DNA of 64,000 nucleotides from Brevibacterium album DSM 18261 (GTDB taxonomy: Bacteria; Actinomycetota; Actinomycetes; Actinomycetales; Brevibacteriaceae). Position 1 is the stretch's first letter. The number at the start of each line of letters is the position of its first letter. Where the stretch lies: assembly GCF_000426445.1 (NCBI RefSeq), contig NZ_AUFJ01000012.1, positions 124,001-188,000 of the forward strand. The letters are read 5' to 3'. Of the stretch, positions 16,329 to 22,908 are shown piece by piece. The notes under the pieces are model-generated. The model was not told the origin of the DNA, searched no databases, and saw nothing but the letters and a program-made list of their open reading frames with translations. The translations under genes and the position numbers were made by a program.

Positions 16329-17192
16329 ATGTCCACAGATTCCGCACCGCACGCGATCGATCCGGAGCGCCTGGAGCGCATCCGGGAGGCCGCCTACCGG
16401 ATCCGGCAGAACGCGCTGGTCCAGGCCGAGGTCCAGGGGCAGGGCTACATCGGGCAGGCGCTCGACATCGCCGATGTCCTCGCCGTCCTCTATGCCGATC
16501 AGCTGCGCCTGGAGCCGGCCGACCCGGAGTGGGAGGGCCGTGACCGGTTCTTCCTGTCGATCGGCCACTACGCCCTGGCGCTCTACGCCGCGCTCGCCGA
16601 GGCCAAGGTCCTGCCCGAGGAGGAGCTCGCCACCTATGCCGCGGACGATTCGCGGCTGCCCATGTCCGCCATGCGCACCTACACTCCCGGTGTGGAGATC
16701 TCCGGCGGCTCGCTGGGCCACGGGCTGACGATCGCCAACGGAGCGGCGATGGGTCTCAAGCGCAAGGGATCGGACGCCTTCGTCTACAACCTGCTCTCCG
16801 ACGGCGAGCTCGGTGAGGGCTCCACCTGGGAGGCCGCCGCCGTGGCCGCCCACCACGGGCTGGACAACCTCATCGCGATCGTCGACTTCAACGACCAGCA
16901 GGCCGACGGCAAGTCCACGGACATGCTCTCGATGGAGGACGCGGGCGCCAAATGGGAGGCCTTCGGCTGGTTCGTCCGCCGCTGCGACGGCAATGACATC
17001 GCAGCGGTGCTGGGCTGCCTCGAGGAGCTGCGGACGCTGAGCGATCCCCGCCCGCGCGTGCTCATCGCAGACACGCAGCTGGGCCGCGGCGTGGACTTCC
17101 TTGAGCGGAGGGAGAAGCTGCACTTCATGAAGGTCGCCCCGGAGGAATGGGAGCTGGCACGCAAGGCACTTGAGGAGGACTTCGCACGATGA
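16329..17192 (+). CDS. split transketolase, N-terminal (ThDP-binding) subunit
   Basis: 287 residues equal to the thiamine-diphosphate-binding half of transketolase. Readable motifs are GGSLGHGLTIANGAAMG and LSDGELGEGSTWEAA followed by IVDFNDQQ, the cofactor/Mg site (SDGE rather than GDGE). ATG at 16329 follows AAGGAGG with 11-base spacing; the ATG at 16275, overlapping the GntP stop as ATGA, would add 18 unconserved residues. Its partner subunit follows with a 4-base overlap. Split transketolases act in sugar and apiose-type pathways; here no sugar kinase is encoded nearby. Confidence 0.88.
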   Translation: MSTDSAPHAIDPERLERIREAAYRIRQNALVQAEVQGQGYIGQALDIADVLAVLYADQLRLEPADPEWEGRDRFFLSIGHYALALYAALAEAKVLPEEELATYAADDSRLPMSAMRTYTPGVEISGGSLGHGLTIANGAAMGLKRKGSDAFVYNLLSDGELGEGSTWEAAAVAAHHGLDNLIAIVDFNDQQADGKSTDMLSMEDAGAKWEAFGWFVRRCDGNDIAAVLGCLEELRTLSDPRPRVLIADTQLGRGVDFLERREKLHFMKVAPEEWELARKALEEDFAR

Positions 17193-18187
17193 GCACCCCC
17201 AACACAGACACCGGCTCAGTGGCGCGATCCGGCGCGATGGACGTGTCACTGGCCAAGGAGGGGCAGCGCGCGGTCCAGGCCCCGCTCGGCCACGCTCTGG
17301 TCAGGGCCGCGCAGGACGATGAGCGGATCGTGGGCCTGTCCGCAGACCTCGCGAAGTACACGGATCTGCACATCTTCCGCGATGCCATGCCCGACCGCTT
17401 CTACCAGATCGGCATGGCCGAGCAGGCGCTCATCGGGGCCGCCGCGGGTTTGGCGCAGGAGGGCTTCGTGCCCTTCGCCTCGACATATTCCGTGTTCGCC
17501 ACCCGCAGGGCGTTCGACTTCCTGCTCCTCGATGTGGCCGAACCCGGCCTGAACGTGAACATGGTCTGCGCTCTGCCGGGGCTCACCACCGGGTACGGGC
17601 CCTCCCACCAGGCCACGGAGGACATCGCGATCCTGCGCACAGTGCCGGGACTGACGATCGTGGACCCCTGCGATGCCGTCGACATAGCTCAGGCTGTGCC
17701 TCAGCTCGTCGCCCATGACGGTCCCACCTACACCCGCATCCTGCGGGGGAAGGTGCCCTCCGTGCTTGACGAGTACGACTACGAGTTCGAGCTGGGCCGG
17801 GCGAAGCTGCTGCGGGACGGCGCCGATGTGCTCATCGTGTCCTCGGGGCTGATGACGGAGAACGCGCTGGAGGCGGCGAAGCTCCTCGAGCGCGACCGCA
17901 TCGATGTGGCGGTCCTGCACTCGCCCACGCTCAAGCCCTTCGACTCGGAGACGGTGCTGGCCGAGGTCGCGAAGGACCGGGTGGTCCTCACGGCCGAGAA
18001 CCACGCCGTCATCGGCGGCCTCTTCGACACGGTGGCGCACGAATTGGCTCTGCGGGGTATGGGCAGGCAGGTCACGCCGGTCTCCCTGCCGGATGCGTTC
18101 TTGGACGCGGGCGCCCTGCCGACCCTGTTCGACCGGTACGGGGTGAGCACTGCGAGGCTCGTGGAACAGATCCGCGGGCTGGTCTGA
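17189..18187 (+). CDS. split transketolase, C-terminal subunit
   Basis: 332 residues covering the pyrimidine-binding and C-terminal domains of transketolase. The catalytic Glu lies in QIGMAEQALIGAAAGLAQEG (about residues 72-91), followed by PFASTYSVFATRRAFDFL and the GLTTGYGPSHQATEDIAILR loop. ATG at 17189 overlaps the N-subunit stop by four bases. The two subunits should form a heterotetramer transferring two-carbon ketol units. Last gene of the operon starting at 13992. Confidence 0.9.
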   Translation: MSTPNTDTGSVARSGAMDVSLAKEGQRAVQAPLGHALVRAAQDDERIVGLSADLAKYTDLHIFRDAMPDRFYQIGMAEQALIGAAAGLAQEGFVPFASTYSVFATRRAFDFLLLDVAEPGLNVNMVCALPGLTTGYGPSHQATEDIAILRTVPGLTIVDPCDAVDIAQAVPQLVAHDGPTYTRILRGKVPSVLDEYDYEFELGRAKLLRDGADVLIVSSGLMTENALEAAKLLERDRIDVAVLHSPTLKPFDSETVLAEVAKDRVVLTAENHAVIGGLFDTVAHELALRGMGRQVTPVSLPDAFLDAGALPTLFDRYGVSTARLVEQIRGLV

Positions 18188-18221
18188 GCCGCACCCGCGC
18201 TTTCGCGGCTGGTGCCGACTG

Positions 18222-18274
18222 TGGTCTGCCGTGCCGACGCGGATTCGCCTCGTTCGCGTTCGCACGGCAGACCG
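18222..18274 (+). repeat. dispersed hairpin element, copy 2
   Basis: Stem arms 18219-18241 and 18255-18277 pair at 20 of 23 positions. The sequence matches the reverse complement of 7081-7133 at 47 of 53 positions, loop included. It lies between the convergent ends of the transketolase operon and the HutD-like gene, where it may also act as a bidirectional terminator. Confidence 0.75.
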
Positions 18275-18406
18275 CAGTCTGGAGAGGACTGCGAGGGTGG
18301 GCTCTGCGGCTGCGGCTGCGGCTGCGGCTCTGCGGCTTCCCGGCGGCAGAGGGCCGCGTGGTGACGACAGGGAGGCGGGTGGCTGCGAACGCGATGGGGC
18401 GGAGCG

Positions 18407-19036
18407 TCAGAACCGCAGCACGCGGATTCCTCCGAGCGATTCCGCCGTGCCGTCATGCGGGGAGTCGTCGTCCGGGGCGCCTGCTCCTGGGCCGCTCCGC
18501 TGTCCCGTGCCTTCCTGTCCGCGCACGCCCCGCTCCCGCAGCAGGGTGAAGCGGGGGCCGAGGTCCGAGTCCTCCAGGGTGAGGAGGAAGGAGCCGTCCG
18601 GGCCGGCCGCGCTGTCTTCGGCGGCCTCGGGGGCGCTGTGCTCAGCGGAAGATTCGCCGGTCGCGAACCCTGTCTCCGTCATGAGGTTCACCGCGTGGCA
18701 CGGCCCGGTCAGCTCCACGAGGGAGGTCGCGGCTCCTCCGTCGAAGGCGCACGGGTCGCCGTCCGCGATCTCGTGACGCCGGCCGTCGATGAGGAGCACC
18801 ACGTCGGCTCCCACGGGGCGGAAGACTCGCCGCATGCCCGGCAGCGGCGAGAACTCCGCGGGGCGCTCCAGGGCGGCGATGCTCAGCCGCCAGCGGGGGC
18901 GGCCGGGCGTGAGCGAGGCGGACTCCGCGAGCGAGACGAGTTCGACGGTGGAGCCCGCACCATTGGCCCACGGCACCGGCTGCCTCTCCGCGTGCGAGGC
19001 GAGGGTCTGCAGGGACGATGCTCCGGGGTCGCTCAT
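18407..19036 (-). CDS. HutD-family protein
   Basis: 209 residues of the HutD family (DUF886), a bicupin-like fold linked in other bacteria to histidine-utilisation operons but of unknown biochemical role. Visible signatures: VPWANGAGSTVELVSLAE (about residues 20-37), RWRLSIAALERPAEFSPLPG and the DPCAFDGGAATS turn. ATG at 19036 has no strong ribosome site. The middle (about 135-155) and the C-terminal region carry Ala/Ser/Gly-rich inserts. No histidine genes are nearby; it is divergent from a GntR gene. Role not inferable. Confidence 0.75.
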   Translation of the reverse strand: MSDPGASSLQTLASHAERQPVPWANGAGSTVELVSLAESASLTPGRPRWRLSIAALERPAEFSPLPGMRRVFRPVGADVVLLIDGRRHEIADGDPCAFDGGAATSLVELTGPCHAVNLMTETGFATGESSAEHSAPEAAEDSAAGPDGSFLLTLEDSDLGPRFTLLRERGVRGQEGTGQRSGPGAGAPDDDSPHDGTAESLGGIRVLRF

Positions 19037-19147
19037 ACCGGCACTGTAGATGAGCCGCTGCCGGTGAGGTGAAGCCTCAGGTGAGCTCGCCGGCACCGCA
19101 GGCGAGCGCGGGAGGCCGATGTGAGATTCTGTATCCGCATCGCGCCC

Positions 19148-19190
19148 CCATGAACCCATAGACCCGTGAATCCATGAACCCATGAACCAT
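19148..19190. repeat. short degenerate tandem repeat CCATGAACC
   Basis: Unit CC(C)ATGAACC appears at 19148, 19172 and 19180 with degenerate copies between (CCCGTGAAT). It lies between the divergent HutD and GntR genes, in an otherwise GC-rich stretch. Possibly slippage-derived; could also affect their promoters. Confidence 0.55.
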
Positions 19191-19253
19191 ACTTCGCCGT
19201 TCAGCCGGCACGGTGCTGCCTCGTCCGCACGCTCCCAGGGAAGGGGAGACCGC

Positions 19254-19934
19254 ATGCCTCGGCCTTCGGTGTACGACCGCATCCGCGAGAAGATCATCCG
19301 CAATGAGATCGCCTCAGGCGAGCGGGTCAGCATCGATGCGCTCGTGCGGGAGCTGGGCGTCTCCCAGACCCCCGTGCGTGAGGCCCTGCAGCATCTCGAA
19401 GGGGACGGGCTCGTCATGCGGGCCCGCGGCCGCGGCTACTCCACGACCCCTCTCCTCGACGAGGATCAGCTGCGCAGGATGTTCGAGGTGCGCCTGCTCA
19501 TCGAGCCCTGGGCTGCGCGCGTCGTCTCCGTGGACCGCGCCTCCAATCCGGGCCGGGGGCTCCTCCGGCTCGTTGCGGTCTTCGCCGCCGAGCACCCGGA
19601 CGTCTGCTCACGCAGCGCGCTCGCCTCCCACGACCTCGAGTTCCACCGGGCGATCCACCGGGCCACCGGCAATGCCTTCCTCATCAGCGCTTATGAGGGT
19701 CTGCATGCGCAGCTTCACCTCTTCCGGCTCTACGCCGAGGATGTCACCAGCGCGGACACGCTGGAGGAGCATCGTGAGGTCGCCGAGGCGATAGCCGCCT
19801 GCGAGGGCGAGCGTGCCCAGGCGCTCATGCGCACGCACCTTGAGCAGTCCCTGGGCCGCTTCCTGCCGACCGTGGGCGGCGAGAGCGACGGCCGGCCGCT
19901 GCCGCCCACCGGCTGCGTCCTGCCCACCATCTGA
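19254..19934 (+). CDS. GntR-family regulator (FCD), sugar-acid block
   Basis: 226 residues. Winged helix: VYDRIREKIIRNEIASGERV then ELGVSQTPVREALQHLEGDG (residues about 6-56); FCD domain with MFEVRLLIEPWAARVV, HDLEFHRAIHRATGN and LEEHREVAEAIAACEGE. ATG at 19254 follows AAGGGGAGACCGC. Closely similar to the regulator at 33108 (SVSQTPVREA helix and MFEVRLL-EPWAAR start of the FCD domain shared), indicating paralogues that bracket the catabolic operon. Likely controls the gene cluster starting at 20128. Confidence 0.88.
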   Translation: MPRPSVYDRIREKIIRNEIASGERVSIDALVRELGVSQTPVREALQHLEGDGLVMRARGRGYSTTPLLDEDQLRRMFEVRLLIEPWAARVVSVDRASNPGRGLLRLVAVFAAEHPDVCSRSALASHDLEFHRAIHRATGNAFLISAYEGLHAQLHLFRLYAEDVTSADTLEEHREVAEAIAACEGERAQALMRTHLEQSLGRFLPTVGGESDGRPLPPTGCVLPTI

Positions 19935-20030
19935 CAGCTCACACGCCCCGCCCTCACTCTCCCGCCGCCCGGAACCGGACACGGGTGTTCCATTGCGCTC
20001 CGCCTCCGGCGGCCCTATCCTTGGCTCAAA

Positions 20031-20056
20031 TATGTAAAAACGTGTTTTGCTATACG
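20031..20056 (+). promoter_or_regulatory. AT-rich inverted repeat upstream of catabolic operon
   Basis: TATGTAAAAACGTGTTTTGC followed by TATACG: arms AAAAC (20037-20041) and GTTTT (20044-20048) around GT, in an AT-rich island within GC-rich DNA. TATACG at 20051 could be a -10 box. Candidate operator for one of the GntR proteins; no matching second copy was found elsewhere. Confidence 0.5.
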
Positions 20057-20127
20057 ATTGTGCCGCTGGATCGCTTCCGGCCGCACCGTCGTGGAGAAGA
20101 CCGAGCCGTGGAGAGGACAGCGCCGTC

Positions 20128-21660
20128 ATGACCGAGAGACTCGGACGCAGCACCCTGCCCCGCCGTGCCCTCATCGGCGCTTCGGCTCCGGCCCGCACGG
20201 GAATCGTCCACCTGGGCCTCGGCAACTTCCACCGCGCCCACGCCGCGGTCCACACCGCTCGTGCGATGGCCGTCGCCGGAGGTGACTGGGGGATCCGCGG
20301 CTTCGCCTTCTCCTCGGGCCGGGTCGTGGAGCCGATGCGCGCCCAGGACCACCTCTACTCGATCCTCCAGCTCACCGAGGACGGTGTGCAGGCCGGAGTG
20401 GTCGACGTCCACCGCGACACCGGGATCGCTGCCGAGGACCCCGCCGCCGTGGTCGCGTCGCTCGCCGATCCCGCCCACCGCATCCTCACCCTCACCATCT
20501 CCGAGCTCGGCTACAGCCGGGACGGGGCCACGGGCCGCCTCGCCGTCGACGACCCCCGCGTCGCCGCGGACCTCCGTCCGGGTGCCGCTCCCTCGACCGG
20601 CATCGCCATGATCGCCCGCGGCCTCGAGGCCCGTGCGGCGAGCGGCGAGCCGTTCACCGTGGTCTCCTGCGACAACCTGCAGTCCAACGGCGCGGCCACG
20701 CGCACAGCGGTCCTCGAGTTCCTGCAGGCGGCCGGCGCCTCCCCGGACGTGCAGGACTACGCGGCCTCGGCGGTGTCCTTCCCCAACACGATGGTCGACC
20801 GGATCGTCCCCGCCACCACTGCCGCGCACTCCCGGCGGGTCGCGGAGCTCCTGGGCGTCGAGGACGCCTGCCCGGTGCCGGCCGAGGACTTCTCCATGTG
20901 GGTCATGGAGGACGATTTCGCCGGCGGGCGCCCTGCCTGGGAGCAGGGCGGTGCCGTCTTCTCCGCGGAGGTCGGTGCCTACGAGATGGTGAAGCTGCGC
21001 CTGCTCAACGCCTCGCACTCCCTCATCGCCTACCTGGGCGTGCTCACCGGCCGCGAGACCATCGCCGAGTCCTGGAATCAGGACTTCGTGCGCGAGGCCG
21101 TCATGGGCGGCATCCGCGCGGACCTCCTGCCCACCTTCGCCCTGCCCTCCGGGTTCGACCTCGAGGCACACCTCGCGCAGCTGTCCCGGCGCTGGGGCAA
21201 CCCCCTCATCGGCCACGCGACCGCGCAGGTCGGCTCGGACGGCTCCTCGAAGCTCGTCCAGCGGCTCACGGACGCGGCCCTGCACTCCCTCGAACGCGGG
21301 GGCATGCCGCACCACCTCGCGCTGTGCGTCGCGGCATGGATCGCCTGCACGGTGCCCCCGGCCGGCTTCGATCCGGGGCCGCTGGCGGAGAGGATCGCCG
21401 AGCCCGCGCGGGAGCGCCTCATAGAGGCCGTGCGCGGAGCGGCGGGAGCCCAGGACCACGCCCGCCGCGTCCTCGACGCGGGCCTCTTCCCTCCGGCGCT
21501 CGCCGGGCGCGAGGACTTCGCCGCCCGCGTCGCAGACCTGCTGGACGTCCTTGTGCGGCACGGAGCCCGCGCCGCTGCAGAGGAGGCGGGGGCGGCTGAG
21601 GGCACCGGGGCTGCCGGAGCCTCGGCCGGTGCCGGAGCAGGAATCGCCGAGGGCGCGTGA
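20128..21660 (+). CDS. mannitol-dehydrogenase-family oxidoreductase (tagaturonate/fructuronate reductase type)
   Basis: 510 residues. N-terminal Rossmann half begins VHLGLGNFHRAHAAVHTARA (about residues 24-43); the catalytic region has EDFSMWVMEDDFAGGRP and KLRLLNASHSLIAYLG, carrying the family Lys, Asn and His. UxaB, UxuB, mannitol and altronate oxidoreductases share this fold; neighbours (UxaA-type dehydratase, KDG kinase, KDPG aldolase) favour tagaturonate to altronate or fructuronate to mannonate. The C terminus has an added Ala/Gly/Glu tail of about 30 residues. ATG 20128 follows GGAGAGGACAG at a long spacing. First gene of the block. Confidence 0.87.
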   Translation: MTERLGRSTLPRRALIGASAPARTGIVHLGLGNFHRAHAAVHTARAMAVAGGDWGIRGFAFSSGRVVEPMRAQDHLYSILQLTEDGVQAGVVDVHRDTGIAAEDPAAVVASLADPAHRILTLTISELGYSRDGATGRLAVDDPRVAADLRPGAAPSTGIAMIARGLEARAASGEPFTVVSCDNLQSNGAATRTAVLEFLQAAGASPDVQDYAASAVSFPNTMVDRIVPATTAAHSRRVAELLGVEDACPVPAEDFSMWVMEDDFAGGRPAWEQGGAVFSAEVGAYEMVKLRLLNASHSLIAYLGVLTGRETIAESWNQDFVREAVMGGIRADLLPTFALPSGFDLEAHLAQLSRRWGNPLIGHATAQVGSDGSSKLVQRLTDAALHSLERGGMPHHLALCVAAWIACTVPPAGFDPGPLAERIAEPARERLIEAVRGAAGAQDHARRVLDAGLFPPALAGREDFAARVADLLDVLVRHGARAAAEEAGAAEGTGAAGASAGAGAGIAEGA

Positions 21661-21822
21661 CCTCCCGCTGCCTCGGCCTGAGACCTGAGCGGCCTCCGCC
21701 GGCCCGCCGCCGGGACACCCACCGCCTGAGACACCACTTGCCCGAGGCGCGACTCGCCCGAGACACGACCCGGGCCGCCCACCCCCGATCCACCCGCATA
21801 AGACCCAGAAGAGAGAGACACG

Positions 21823-22830
21823 ATGCGAGCACTGCGAATCCAGTCCGCCGGCCAGATGGACTGGGAGGACGCGCCGGTTCCGGAGCCCGGCCCGGACCAG
21901 GTGCGCCTGCGCGTGCGCTACGTGGGCATCTGCGGCTCCGACCTGCACTACTTCTTCAACGGCGCGAACGGGGAGAACGTCATCCGCGAACCGCTGATCC
22001 CCGGCCATGAGCTCTCCGCCGAGGTGGACCTGGACCCTTCGGGGCAGCTGGCGCCGGGCACGGCCGTGACCGTGCACCCGGCGCGCTATGGCCGCTCCCA
22101 GCCGGGCCTGGAGGACCGCGGCCACCTGTGGCCCGGGGGCCAGTACCTGGGCAGCGCCTCGAGCACCCCGCACTGCCAGGGCGCCCTCGCGGACCTCCTC
22201 GTGGTGGAGCGGGACATGGTGCGCGTCCTGCCTGAGGGCCTCGGACTGCGCGATGCGGCACTGGCCGAACCCCTCGCGGTGGCCCTCCACGCACTCACCA
22301 TCGCCGGGGAGGTCGCGGGCAGGAAGGTGCTGGTGCTGGGCGCCGGGCCGGTGGGTCTGCTGGCGCTCGCCGCACTGCGGGCGCGGGGCGCGGCCGAGGT
22401 GGCCGTCGGCGACATCCAGGAGTCGGCGCTGGAGCGCGCCCGTGCGCTCGGCGCTGACGAGGTGCTGCACGTCGGCACGGACGAGGTTCCCGCAGACGCC
22501 TACGACGTGGTCCTCGAGTGCTCGGCTGCTCCGGCCTCGCTGAGCCAGGCCGTGCTCTCGGCGCGGCCGGCGGGCACCATCGTGCAGGTGGGCATCCTCC
22601 CGGACGTGCCGCTGGGCGCCAACCTCTCACGCCTGGTCTCCAAGGAGCTGCAGCTGCGCGGGACCTTCCGCTTCGACACGGAGATCGACGACGCCGTGGC
22701 GATGCTCGCCGCGCGCCCGGGGCTCAGCGACGTGATCGTCACCCACGTGCTGCCCGCCGCCGAGGCCCTGAGCGCCTTCGACGTGGCCCGTGACTCCGCG
22801 GTCTCCAGCAAGGTCCTCATCGAACTCTGA
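21823..22830 (+). CDS. zinc-type alcohol dehydrogenase, idonate/galactonate 5-dehydrogenase-like
   Basis: 335 residues, MDR superfamily, closest in layout to L-idonate 5-dehydrogenase (IdnD) and L-galactonate 5-dehydrogenase (LgoD). Catalytic zinc ligands: Cys in YVGICGSDLHYFFNG (about 38) and His-Glu in IPGHELSAEV; EPLAVALHAL provides the third. Cofactor loop is VLGAGPVGLLALAALRARGA. The four structural-zinc cysteines normally between residues about 90-115 are absent, replaced by RYGRSQPGLEDRGHLWPGG. It would oxidise the C5 hydroxyl of an aldonate to a 5-keto acid (for L-galactonate this is D-tagaturonate). ATG 21823 follows GAAGAGAGAGACACG. Confidence 0.85.
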   Translation: MRALRIQSAGQMDWEDAPVPEPGPDQVRLRVRYVGICGSDLHYFFNGANGENVIREPLIPGHELSAEVDLDPSGQLAPGTAVTVHPARYGRSQPGLEDRGHLWPGGQYLGSASSTPHCQGALADLLVVERDMVRVLPEGLGLRDAALAEPLAVALHALTIAGEVAGRKVLVLGAGPVGLLALAALRARGAAEVAVGDIQESALERARALGADEVLHVGTDEVPADAYDVVLECSAAPASLSQAVLSARPAGTIVQVGILPDVPLGANLSRLVSKELQLRGTFRFDTEIDDAVAMLAARPGLSDVIVTHVLPAAEALSAFDVARDSAVSSKVLIEL

Positions 22831-22908
22831 ACTCCGGGGACGAACACGGCTCGTGTGAGCCGGCCCGTTCCTCCCCACCACCTCCCACTCGCAGACAGGA
22901 CGCGAACA

